Source: Rhodotorula mucilaginosa
Lineage: Eukaryota > Basidiomycota > Microbotryomycetes > Sporidiobolales > Sporidiobolaceae
Length of the DNA: 64,000 nt
Direction: 5' to 3'
Assembly (NCBI GenBank): GCA_034406715.1
Contig: CP137872.1
Coordinates: 806,001 to 870,000 of the forward strand
A program made the position numbers and the translations under genes. Below the pieces are notes generated by a model. That model was given only the letters and a program-made list of their open reading frames with translations, had not been told where the DNA came from and did not search any database. This document shows positions 1 through 10,885 of the stretch, piece by piece; position 1 is the stretch's first letter, and the number at the start of each line of letters is the position of its first letter.

Positions 1-1320
1 CAGCAAATGACAAGCGGACCGGTCAATTACAGCGCGCTGTGGGCTGCACGAGCGGGGGAAGAGGCTGCAGCGAGAGGAGTGAGAGTGCATGGAAGCTTCG
101 CGCATGCAGGGATGCAGAGCAAGGACGTGGTGATGTGCCAAGAGGACCGGTAACGGGTACGGTATTGCGCGCTCAGCTCTCGTGGCGTTGGAACGCCTGG
201 CGTTCAGTTCGAAGTCGGAAGGTGGCGAACGCACATGGTGATCCTCACCCTTCGCAGACGACAGCCGGGTCGCTACGCTTCCTCGCGAAGCATATGCAGC
301 GCCGTCGTGTCCGGTGGCACGGAGAGAGTATAGCGGGCCGCGGCGTGCGAAGAGAGCAGCGCGTCATGGCAGGTTCCAGCCAGTAGCCGGGCGCCGCCTC
401 CAGAAACCGACCTAGCCTCGGCGACAGGTTGAGAGCCGTGCCGAGAGATCGATAAAGTAACGGTCCTTGACCGCGAGCGTTCCCAGCTGGCCAGCTGCTG
501 CAGCTGCAGCCTGCCGCGAGCAATCCCGTGCATGGCGGCGTGGACACCTTTCTCGCTCCCGGGCCACGCGTGAAGCCCGCGGGCTCGACTCCGGGTCAAT
601 CGAGAACGGGCGCGCAAATTGGGGGATTTGCTGGACCTCCGCGGGCAGGAGCTGCTTCGAAGAAGGGACCCCAGCACCGCATGGAACGCGGCTCCTGTTT
701 AATCGATTTCTGAACTTCGGAGATCGCCATGAGAGATCTTCTGATGATGAGGCGGCCAAGACGCCGACCGACCACGCGAGGCAACGGTGCATTGTGATTG
801 GTCGAGTTGTCACAGCCAAGCCACCTCAAGGGACTGGCGACGCATAAGTTACTCGGGCAGCAGCGGTTCTCTATGCGTTTGCGCCCTCGTAGTCTATACC
901 GGTCGCTGAGAGGCAGCAGCTATGGTTGTACAGTCTTCGAGCCATTTTGACCGCCGGCAAAGCTCATCTGAGAAGGCTGCCCACGGGCTTGCCTGCCGCC
1001 GGCAGCAGCTTGCAACTCTCCTCCGATCAAAGATCTAAAGGAGATGGATGCGCTTTTAGCTTGGCATTTTTGAGGCTCCGCATTTCGCTTGCAGGTGCTG
1101 GATCGGGACCAGTGGAGGGCTTCAACCGCGTGTTCCCCCGGAGGCTTGCGTGGGTGCCCTCAAGCCCCCGTGCTGCAGACTGTTTGGACCCCCTCGCTCT
1201 CCGCTTGCTTCTCCTCTTTCTGTGTGCTCTTCTCCCAACCTAGTTCCGCTCCCCTACACCTCCGCCACTTCGGGTCCTCTTCGTCGCGACCGTCAAAGCC
1301 TACCGCGCCACAAGCTCAAC
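1..1320. other. Intergenic region / hexose transporter promoter
   Basis: No convincing gene is seen on either strand; open frames here are short, lack recognisable domains and overlap each other. The last 130 bases before the transporter start are pyrimidine-rich (CTCTTTCT/CTTCTCC tracts from about 1195 to 1260), as is usual just upstream of start codons in such yeasts, so the stretch probably holds promoter and 5' UTR. A gene on the far left whose body lies outside the window cannot be excluded. Confidence 0.5.
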
Positions 1321-3542
1321 ATGAGCCTCCTTCAAGGCACCGCGGACGTGAGCGCCATCGAGGCGCCCGTCACCATCAAGGCATACCTGCTGTGAGTCCG
1401 CGGCTTTCACAGAGTGGCCGGAGGGATGTTCTCTCGTCGCCGCAGTTGCACCTGCAGTGCGAGAGTCTTGCATTCTCGTTCTGCTGCCGACGACACCCGC
1501 ATAAACCGAGCTTCAAGCGGCTCCGGAGAACGTTTGCTGACTCGCGTCGTGGTACAACCAACAGCTGTGTCTTTGCTTCCTTCGGAGGTATCTTCTTCGG
1601 TTACGACTCGGGTTACATCAACGGTGTCCTCGCGTCCAAGGTCTTCATCCGCGCTATCCAAGGCCCCGATGCCACGGCAATCTCCTCGTCCAACACCTCT
1701 TTGATCACGTCCATCCTCTCCGCCGGCACTTTCTTCGGTGCCCTGATCGCCGGTGACCTCGCAGACCGATTCGGTCGGAGGTGGACTATCATTTCGGGAT
1801 GCGTTATCTACTGCGGGTACGTTACCTACGGTCTGGCGGTTCTTGGTGTGTTAGCAGCGAATGACTGACGCCTTTGGACCTGCAGTGGTGTCGTTATTCA
1901 AATGTTCGCCGCCTCTGCCCTCGCTACTATCGTCGTTGGTCGTCTCGTCGCCGGATTCGGTGTCGGATTCGTCTCGGCCATCATCATTCTCTACATGTCC
2001 GAGATTGCGCCGAAGAAGGTGAGTCTTGCGACCCGGCGTCCGACGAAGGCGGCCGATTCCTGACCCCTGTTACCTTCTCAGGTTCGTGGCGCCATCGTCG
2101 CCGGCTACCAGTTCTGCATTACGATCGGTATCATGCTCGGTGCCATCGTCAACAATTACACCCAGGGTCGCGACGACTCGGGCTCGTACCGCATCCCCAT
2201 CGGCGTCCAGGTTGGTCTCGCCTTTTTCTCCTTTTTTTCGCCCGGGAGTTTCGGGACTGATTTTCCCCCGCTACGCTACAGTTCGCATGGGCTGTCATCC
2301 TTGCCATCGGTCTCTTCTTCCTTCCGGACTCGCCGCGTTACTTCGTCAAGCGCGGAAAGCTCGACAAGGCTCGCGACGCGCTCGTCCGCGTCCGTGGCCA
2401 GCCGCCCACGTCGCAGTACATCGAGACTGAGCTTACCGAGATCGTCGCCAACGCCGAGATCGAGGCCCGCGCCATCCCGACCGGCACCTGGTACGCCTCG
2501 TGGGCCGCGTGCTTCTCGGGCTCGCTCTTCGACCCGGCGTCGAACCTCCGCCGCACGATCCTCGGCACCTCGCTCCAGATGATGCAACAATGGACCGGCG
2601 TGAATTTCATTTTTTACTACAGGCAGGTCTATTATACCTCTATGCACTCGTCTCGAGTCTCCGCGAAACCGCCGGAACGGAACTAACCCGCGCCCGTTTC
2701 CTCCCACAGTACTCAGTTCCTTTCTTCGACCGGAGCCATCGACGACCCCTTTTTGACTTCGATGATTTTTACCGGGCGTTTAATACACTGTTCTCTTGTC
2801 ACACGAGCCCGTCCTAACGAGTCGCGCACCCACAGATCGTCAACGTCGTGTCGACCCCGATCTCGTTCTGGACCGTCGAGCGCTTCGGTCGCCGCCCTCT
2901 CCTCATCTGGGGTGCTGCCGGCATGTTCATCTGCCAGCTCATCGTCGCCGTTGTCGGTATGACTGTCGGGTTCAACAAGACGTACACCAACGCGGCCGGT
3001 GACCCCGTCGCCCAGAACATTTCCGCCGTCAACGCTCAGGTCGCCTTCATCGCCATCGGAATCTTCTTCTTTGCCAGCACCTGGGGCCCTGGTGGTGAGT
3101 CTCGAGTCGCTTTCGATTTGGCAAAAAGGCCGGAACGCTGATCCCGCCGTCCTCCGCAGCCTGGGTCCTCATCGGCGAAATCTTCCCTCTTCCGATCCGT
3201 TCGCGCGGTGTCGGTCTTTCGACCGCCTCCAACTGGCTCTGGAACACCATCATTGCCGTCATCACCCCGTACATGGTCGGCGAGGACCGCGGCAACATGC
3301 GCTCGGCCGTCTTCTTCGTCTGGAGTGGCACGTGCTTCTGCTGCCTCATCTACGCGATCCTCCTCGTCCCGGAAACCAAGGGTCTCTCGCTCGAGCAGGT
3401 CGACCAGATGCTGTCCGAGACCTCGCCCCGTCACTCGGCCAAGTGGCGCCCGACCACGACTTTTGCCGCCGAGGCTGGCAAGATCCGCGGCGACGCTCGT
3501 CACTTCGAGGACGTCGAGGGCGACAAGAAGACCGAGGTCTGA
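1321..3542 (+). CDS. MFS hexose transporter (sugar porter family)
   Basis: This is a 12-TM plasma-membrane sugar/H+ or facilitative hexose transporter of the HXT/RGT2-like sugar porter family, about 540 residues. Visible signatures in order are GGIFFGYDSGYING (TM1), ADRFGRRW after TM2, GRLVAGFGVG, PDSPRY before the central loop, QQWTGVNFIFYY (TM7), ERFGRRPLL in the second half and VPETKGLSLEQ after TM12. Predicted coding exons are 1321-1391, 1565-1816, 1886-2018, 2082-2210, 2282-2622, about 2710-2777, about 2836-3094 and 3160-3542. The intron at 2623-2709 has a GC donor. The junction between the sixth and seventh exons does not resolve cleanly with one GT-AG pair. The ATG at 1321 is chosen because it reads directly into the first TM through LLCVFASFGG. 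Substrate is inferred from family only. Confidence 0.93.
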
Positions 3543-4042
3543 GCGCGCACGCTTCAGCGACGTTCCCTTCAAGGAGCTTGGCACAGCGGCGTCTGCGTCA
3601 TCTCTCTTGTCGGTAGTCGGTCCTCCCGTGCTCCCCGGGTCCTGTTTTAGTTCCGTTTCGGCGGGAGCTGTAATCTCTAGCACTTTCACACCTACTCGAG
3701 TATCTGCCGGGTTTGCGCGAGCCATATACTCCAGATAACGACTTTCTCCCGCGCTTCAAGAGTTCGTCAAATCTTGAGCTTGACTGGAACGGCTTGTTCA
3801 GTGGTCCTGTGTAGGGTATCACTCACGCCGGGGATGCTGAATAGTCTCAAAACAAGTACGATACGTTGCAGCTAGTCCGCCTTGAGCAACGAGAAGAGAG
3901 GGCGGCGATCAGGCGACGTAGCTGCGGCGAGTCACGTGACCGAGCGCGCAGACGTGGCGGGCGCGAGCGGCGGGCGATGAAGATGAAGAGCTGGGCGACG
4001 TAGACGCACAGAGCTCGTCGCACGGCGGGCAGAGCGGCCAGG
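3543..4042. other. Intergenic region between hexose transporter and SGF29
   Basis: It should contain the 3' UTR of the transporter and the promoter of SGF29. No other gene, repeat or RNA was seen. Confidence 0.5.
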
Positions 4043-5439
4043 ATGGGACCATTGGACCCAATGCAGCTCACTGCGCAAGTGCGCGAGTCGCTCAAGGCGT
4101 GCCTCATGCATAGCGCCGCCATCTCGGCCACCGCGAGCACCGCGAACCGCTTACAGGGCGAGGCGGCGCAGGACCGACCTCTTGGAGAGCTTGGGGAACA
4201 GCTCGATCAGGTAAACGCTGTTCTGGGGCAGCAGTCCCAAGACGAGATTCGGTGCGTCGATTTTTCCACCTTTGCGGCGGGAGCGCCTCATCAGATTCGC
4301 CGTCGTGGACGGAGCGTATTGACGGAGTCCTTTTGACTTTGCAGAAAAATAGACGAGACTGTAGCACTGATCGACGCGCTCGAAGCGCTGTACCAAGCTC
4401 CGACGCGAGAATCTACACCAGGTTGGTCGAGCATGATCCGCTTCGAGAGCCTTCGACGTCGGCGCAGACCTGCGCAGAGCAAGTACTGACACGAGATATC
4501 TACGCTGGCAGCAAAAGCTCGACCGCCGTTGACCAAGAAACGAAAAACGGACAGCTCCGCCTCACGAGCCGGTTCTCCTACCTCGTCTGCGGCTGCTTCT
4601 CCCATGCCGATGTACGGCCATGCGGGCTCTCCGCCGGCTCCGGTCGCGGCAGTTCTTCCCCGAGCACAGTCGGTCAAGCCGAGTCCAGCGGCAGCCCCGC
4701 AACCGCTTCCGATCGCACCAGCGCCTATCGCCAAAAAGCCGACCGCGAAGAGTCGAAAAGATGCTCTCTTGGCACAACTGCCACTCCGACCTGGCCGTAC
4801 CATTGCCGTCAAAGAGTCGAAGAAGGCCTCTGCAAGCGGACCCGCCTCGGACAACTATATTCTCGGGCGAATCGTGCAGTGCCTGCAAGGCGACAAGAAT
4901 CGGTAAATAGCGGCTGGACTTTCAACGACGCCACTACGCGCTCAAAAATGGCTGCATGCTACGCAGATACTCTGTCGAAGACGTCGACTACGATCCGGCG
5001 AATCCGACGCCCGAGGGAGGGTGAGACTCGTCTGCTTTTTGCTGGGGCATATTACCGCAGTTGACCCAATCTTTGCTGCGTCGAGCAGGAAGTGGAACAC
5101 GACGCTCAAGTCGATCATACCGCTTCCCGAAAAGGGAGACGAGCGGACGTACCCCGACTACGATTTCCCGCCCGGCAGCTTGGTGCTGGCGTGCTACCCG
5201 GAAACGACTTCTTTCTATCGTGCGACCGTCGAATCGGGACCGCACACGCTCACGTTCGGGACGGGCAAGGTGCGTACAGAGAACGCACTTGTGGTGGCCT
5301 GCCGCGCCTCGCCTGACTTTGCATGCCGGACGAGCAGAAGAAGGGGATTCAGAAGACCTACCGATTAACATTTGACGACGATGATGGCCAACTTCGGGAC
5401 GTGCCGATCGAACTCGTATGCGACCCGACACCGATCTAA
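4043..5439 (+). CDS. SGF29: SAGA-associated factor 29 (tandem Tudor H3K4me reader)
   Basis: Sgf29 is a subunit of the SAGA and related HAT complexes and binds methylated H3K4 through a C-terminal tandem Tudor domain. The N-terminal exon encodes a helical region (EQLDQVNAVLGQQSQDEI, then KIDETVALIDALEALYQ). A Pro/Ser/Ala-rich basic linker with KKRK follows. The C-terminal SGF29 domain shows KWNTTLKSIIPLP, YDFPPGSLVLACYPETTSFY and the closing YRLTFDDDDGQ with VPIELV. Tyr/Thr/Phe of the TTSFYRA stretch belong to the family's peptide-binding pocket. The gene has about seven exons (first intron donor at 4252; the last exon ends with TAA at 5437-5439). ATG 4043 is the first start that opens the helical region. 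The domain assignment is strong; exact linker exons are less certain. Confidence 0.88.
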
Positions 5440-5838
5440 GCATATACAGTATGGCGACCCTGTGTAGCGCTCCGACGCACCCCACCGATGTTGTAACGCT
5501 ATTGTAACCGTTTAAAAATGTCGGCACTGCTGGTCGACGCCACCGGCTATTTGCTCCGCGACAACGACGTTCCCGGAGCGCACGGAATCAAAGGTATATG
5601 CTCACGGATGCCTAAGGCTCAGGGACGACTGTGCAGACTCGACTCTCCGGCCAAGCCTGTCCGCGCGTCGAGATTTTTTAAGCTGCACGTGACGCTCGCG
5701 AGGCGAATGACGCTGCCAGGACTCACGCCTCGCGCGAACTTCACGTTACCTATCCAGGCCGGTCATGCCGGGACTCTTGTCGTTCCTCCACTGCTCACTC
5801 GCATACGCAATCAGATCCAACGTAACATAAACGACGTT
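5440..5838. other. Intergenic / 5' region of PEBP gene
   Basis: An in-frame ATG at 5518 lies upstream of the preferred start at 5839 with no stop between them, so a longer N-terminus or a 5' UTR is possible. That extra stretch has no recognisable domain and contains many Arg/Pro residues. Nothing else is seen. Confidence 0.4.
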
Positions 5839-6786
5839 ATGTCCACCGCTGCTTCTACCGTTCTCCAAGCGCTCCGTGCAGGAGACGTAATCCCCAACGT
5901 CGTGCCCGAGTCGGCGACTGCTGGGGTGAAGAGCGCGCTCCGCGTCCACTACCCCGAATACACGATCTCTGAAGGCGAGGCCATCCCGCGCGCCGCGACT
6001 CTGAAACAGCCCGACCTCGAGTTCCAGAACGCGGTGAGTTCCCAGTGGGCCAAGTGCGAGTCTTGCCGAACGGGTTGTCCGCACGCATTCGCTCTCCCAT
6101 CCTACACGATGCTAATGTCTCGAAGCATAGGAATCGAACGCGACGTACACGATCATCATGGCGGACCCCGACTTGACGCACAAAAACGACAAGGCAAGCT
6201 CTTTGCAATCGTTCACTCCCATTCGAGCCGGCTTGGCTGATCGGTAGACTTTACGCGTTCAGATCGCTGGTCAAGTCCGTCACTGGCTCCAGAGCGGCGT
6301 TAGGTTTGACGAGACGAGCAAGCGGACCGCGGCGGCTACTTCCGCGACTGCTTTGAACGACTACGTCCCGCCCTCGCCAGCGTACGGAACAGGGTACGTT
6401 GTACCTGTGCACGCTCTCGCAGCCCTAGGAACATTCTGACATGTAGAGGTGTCTGTGCAGAAAGCACCGCTATGTATTCATTGCGGCCAAGGAGCCTGCG
6501 GGATATGCCGGCCCGCAAGGCAAAGATTTCCCAACGAACGGTCCCGCCGACTTGAAAGACCGCATGCGTTTCGATGCTGCTCGTTACTGCTCCGTGAGTG
6601 CAGTCGCTCCCGATCTGACATCTGCGCCGCGCGCTCTCGCTCACCGCCTTGCCCTTGCGTCGCCAGGAGGAGAATCTCACGATCGAGGCTGTCGGCTTCA
6701 TGCAAGTCGACGCGGACGCTGCGGCCACAAAGGACAACATTGCATTGACTGGCGAAGCTATCAAGAATGCCATCATCGGCAAGTAG
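5839..6786 (+). CDS. Phosphatidylethanolamine-binding protein (PEBP/Tfs1-like)
   Basis: PEBP-family proteins are small cytosolic ligand-binding proteins; yeast Tfs1 inhibits carboxypeptidase Y and modulates Ras signalling. Five exons (5839-6033, 6131-6193, 6263-6393, 6461-6593, 6667-6786) give 213 residues, close to the usual length. The family core is visible: YTIIMADPDLTHKND (the DPD motif), QVRHWLQSGV, the pre-strand YVPPSPAYGTGKHRYVF (GxHRYVF), and the helix FDAARYC. The second intron begins with GC rather than GT (6194). The C-terminus ends with AIKNAIIGK. The fungal client or ligand cannot be read from the sequence, and inhibitory activity is not implied. The start could be the in-frame ATG at 5518. 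Confidence 0.85.
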
Positions 6787-7672
6787 GAGGCAACGCGGGG
6801 GCGGCCGAAGGACAACCCTTCGGACCTTCCCATCCGAATGTAAATACCCCGTCGTCCTCCTTTCACTGAGTAGCTTGCTTTCAAGGCGTTCTCTGCTCGT
6901 TCTCTTTTGGGCTAAGGCGGCTCCGGAGCGCACGCGTCTGTACAACCCTGAGAGCAGTCTCCGCGCACGGACACACGCTGTAGAAAGCGCGCAAGAACAA
7001 AGCCCGGCGTTCCGCTCCTGCGCCGACACAGACCTGCAGAGTGAGTCTCAACAGCATCTGCATTCCCTCCCTAGACCTGCAGGGCAATACCCTTGAGATC
7101 GCATAGGGGGGGAAAGAGCGGAAAACTTTGTCCGGGTGGTCAGTCCGACGCGGCGGAACCAGCTTCCGGTCGCTGCATATTCCGTGTGCGTATGTACAGT
7201 ACAGATGCATGGCCTCGATCACGAAGCAAATCTCGTCTGCATGATCAAAAATGAAATCGCTTACGATTGGTCAGGCGTGAACAACACGATTGTCCCACGC
7301 GCGACTGACGTCGGTCCCCTTTCTGCTCGGAGTTCGGTCAGGCGCTGACGTCGTTCTCTGCGAAGTACCGCTTCCTTTCGAACCACAATGCGGAGGGCGA
7401 TCGGTACAAGCGTTGCATTCGAGCATCGCGACTACAAAAGAGTGGAGGCTGTCGACGACATGGCACTGTATCTTGCTGGAACTCTGCAGTGGTTGGGACC
7501 GAATTGGCGCAACGTCTCTGGCTTCGCCTCCAACGAGTGCTCCTCCGCTCCGAGCCTCTTGGTCCTGCTTGGTCCTCGTACAGCTTTGCTACATACTATA
7601 CCGGCGCTCCCGTTGCATCGGGAATTCTAGACGACCGACATTCTCGGAGCTTGCGCAAACTCGACGCGAACC
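6787..7672. other. Intergenic region upstream of DHA1 transporter
   Basis: About 0.9 kb with no supported gene on either strand. It probably holds the PEBP terminator and an extended promoter for the DHA1 transporter, whose ATG lies at 7673. No tRNA-like or repeat structure was recognised. Confidence 0.5.
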
Positions 7673-10425
7673 ATGGCGCCTGGCCTCATACGAGATGCCC
7701 CATTCGGCCAGTTCATGCGCCTCATCACTCGCAATCGAGTGTTCAAATATCCCGAGGAGCAGGCAGACTATGTCGTCCCGGAAAAGTACCTCCTCAAGCA
7801 CGAGAACGCTCGGCAGCTGGACGACTCGCGCGATTCCGAATCGACACTGGCGGCGGAGGAGCGGACTACAGTCGGCCGCAAATCGGTCGACGCGAATACT
7901 CTAGTCGATCACGACCGCTCGGTCAAGCGAAAGTACGAGACGGTTCAGGAGAAACAGGACCGACTCGAGCCGAGACAGTCTCGCGAACGCCGCAGCGGAG
8001 ACGACGACCAGCGACGGGACGAGGAGGCGAACCCGGAGGAGCAGCAGGAGGAGGAGAAGCGTCGCCAGGAGTGGAAGGAAAAGCATCCCGGAACTGCCGA
8101 CCCGATAAAGGCGCTCGAGGAGGATTTGATGGAAAAGTATCAATATCTCGTCGACTTTGAAGAAGGCGACCAGTACAACCCCAAGTGCGTACATGGCTCT
8201 TCTTCACTATAAGTGCAGCTCACAAACTGACATACATCTCGATTGCAGGGAATGGTCGCCGCGAAAGCAGTGGTTCTCCGCCGCGCAAGTCTCGCTCATG
8301 ACGCTCGTTGTCTACATCGGATCAGCTGTGCGTCGTCACACCGCTCCTTGTTTCTTGTGTAGTGTTCCCCGCTCACGTCGAAGCTTCTGCTTGCAGATCT
8401 ACACGCCTGCGGAGCAAGGTATCTCGGAGAAGTACGGAGTCTCGCAAACCGTTGGCATCCTCGGTCTCACGCTCTTCATTCTCGGATACGGAACCGGCCC
8501 GAGTGAGTGGGCAACATTTCATGCTAGTAGCCTCTAGAGACGGGTCACGGACTCGCGAATACGTTCGCTGATCTTTCCTTCGCCCACGCACAGTGATCTT
8601 TTCGCCACTGCAAGAAACACCGCATCTCGGTCGCAACCCGGTCTACTGGGCTGGACTGTTCCTCTTCATCATCTTCCAGATCCCGATCGTCCTCCCAAAG
8701 AACCTCACGTGTCTCCTCATTTTCCGATTCCTGACCGGCTTCGTCGGTTCTCCGATCCTCGCCACCGGTGGCGCGTCGATGGGCGACATCTTCCCGCCTA
8801 ACAAGCTCCCTTACGCTATGGGCGTGTGGTCGGTTGGCGCCGTACTTGGACCGATCCTCGGACCCGTCGTCGCGGGTTTCCCGGCAATGCTCAAGGGCTG
8901 GCGGTGGCCGATTTACGAGCTCATCTGGATGTCGGGCTTTGGCCTCCTGATCTTCGTGAGTTGGCTCGTATACCGCGATCGCACCTCGCAAAGGAAGACA
9001 ATTCAGAAGTCTTACAGACGAACATCGAGATGGACCTACAAAGAATCGTAGCTGACGGAACTTCCCGCCGGAATAACAGACTTTCTTCCTTCCCGAGACC
9101 TTCGGACCGACTATCCTCCTTCGTCGCGCGGAGCGCCTGCGCAAACTCACCGGCAACGACCTGATCAAGACGCGTTGGGAGTTGGAGAACCCGGACGGCC
9201 AGTCGGTGCTCAAGATGGGCGCCAACAACATCAAGATGGCGGTCATTCTCTGCGCCGAGCCGGCTGTCTTCTACTCCAACCTCTACATCGGACTGCTCTG
9301 TACGTATGAGTTCTCTCTAGGCTCGCTGGATATGGCTCCCCAGCCATCCTGACGCCAAATGGCGGCGGAATCGATTCCGGTGCTTCTCCGTCGCTTCTTG
9401 GACCTCTCGCTGACCTCTTGACCTCCTCTATAGACTCCTGCTTCTACCTCTGGTTTGAGGCCTACCCGTTGGTTTTTGCGCAGTAAGCCCTTCAGAAGCG
9501 TCGGCGCCCGCTCCTCATGATCTCCGGATCTCCGTGACTGACCCCCTCCCTGCGCAGATATCATGGCATGAACCTCGGCGTGTCGCAGTTGCCATTCACT
9601 GCGTTCATAGTCACCGGCGCCCTAACGCTCCTCGGTAAGTACTGGAGTCTTCCGAGCGAAAATGTCGGAGCTCACTCGGGCCCGGAAAACGAAAACAGCG
9701 TACATGCTCTATATGAAGTACTACTTCATCCCGCGCCAGACGGAGAACAACTGGAAGCTCCCACAAGAGTTTACGCTCAAGCTCGCGCTGTTCGCAACGC
9801 CGTTCATCCCGGTTTCACTCTTGTGAGTTTGAGATCAGTCGTGCTCGATTCGAGAATACGGGCGCTAACTCGGTTATCCCGCAGCATCTTTGGCTGGACG
9901 GGAAACTCGCCATCCACACACTGGATCGGCCCGACGATAGGAGGAGCCCTCTACTTTCCGGGCGTCTTCTGCGCGTTCCAGTGCATCCTGCTGTAAGTGA
10001 CCCCGTTCCCGAGTATTCTTTGTCGCAGGATACTGACGCCCCCTTCCTTCAGCTACCTCCAAGCTTCATATCCGGCTGTCGCTGCCTCCATCCTCGCCGG
10101 CAACGACTTGTTCCGCTCGTGCATGGCAGCCGGTTTCCCGTGAGTCGCCCCGACCAGTCGCAGAAGCGGCACCCTGTCTGACTTCTTCTCGCCTTTGCAG
10201 ACTCTTCGGCAGCTTCTTCTACAAGAAGCTTGGAGTCGGACCCGCGTGCTCCTTCCTCGCCGGTCTCAACATCCTGTTCATGATCCCGCTCTATGTGCGT
10301 CGTTCTCGTCTCACGCTCTCCGCTCTGTTCAGCGAGCAGGAAACTGACTCCATGTTGACCTCGGACAGCTGCTCTACTTCTACGGAGACCGCCTTCGCAA
10401 GCGCAGCAAGTACGGTCAATCGTAG
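7673..10425 (+). CDS. MFS drug/polyamine:H+ antiporter (DHA1 family)
   Basis: This is a plasma-membrane proton antiporter of the DHA1 group (FLR1/TPO/caffeine-resistance type). It starts with a long hydrophilic cytoplasmic tail of about 170 residues rich in Glu/Gln/Arg, followed by the family hallmark [13 protein letters not shown] just before TM1. Next come [36 protein letters not shown], motif C ([13 protein letters not shown]) and the post-TM6 signature [20 protein letters not shown]. The second half has [65 protein letters not shown] and [16 protein letters not shown] before TAG at 10423-10425. About twelve exons are needed. The tail is acidic/basic coiled-coil-like and longer than in most relatives. 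Substrate is unknown; export of toxic organics or polyamines is inferred from family. Confidence 0.88.
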
Positions 10426-10885
10426 GATAGCTCGACTTTCTCGCAATGCCGCTTGCTCGGCTTTTCTCGGTCTCACCCTCATTCGCCTATTGCCCTACTC
10501 GTGCCACACCTCACTATATTTCCCTAATTATCTGCACATATGTCAACTTGTCTCTGCAATCCGCAATAGAAGCATCGGAATGGTCTAGTCTCGCCACTTG
10601 CGCATTTCGTGGCGAAATGCCGCCCATGAATGTCGGTTTGATCCCTGCAGAGCGGGCGGTCTTGAGCGCATGCCCGTACGGCTGCGGGACATTGCTGGCG
10701 ATGCAGAATCCATGGCAGACCGAGAGCAGTAAACAATGTTGATCGACGAGGCTGGCCTTGCCAATGTCACGTGAAAGCACCTGCAGCACCTCCTGATCCT
10801 GGAGCCACTGTTGCTTGTCCTCCTCCGCCTGCATCCCTATACCGGTGGTGTTCACCTGCAGCAGAACCCTCTACGCCCGAGCGCT
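10426..10885. other. Intergenic region
   Basis: It separates two genes on the same strand and should contain the DHA1 3' UTR and the next promoter. An upstream in-frame start near 10811 would extend the following protein, but that stretch has no domain. Confidence 0.4.

Noticed and set aside
1089-1868. Open frame upstream of and overlapping the hexose transporter as an extended N-terminus
   Set aside because: The ATG at 1321 with a normal intron gives the standard family N-terminus; the longer frame reads through the intron.
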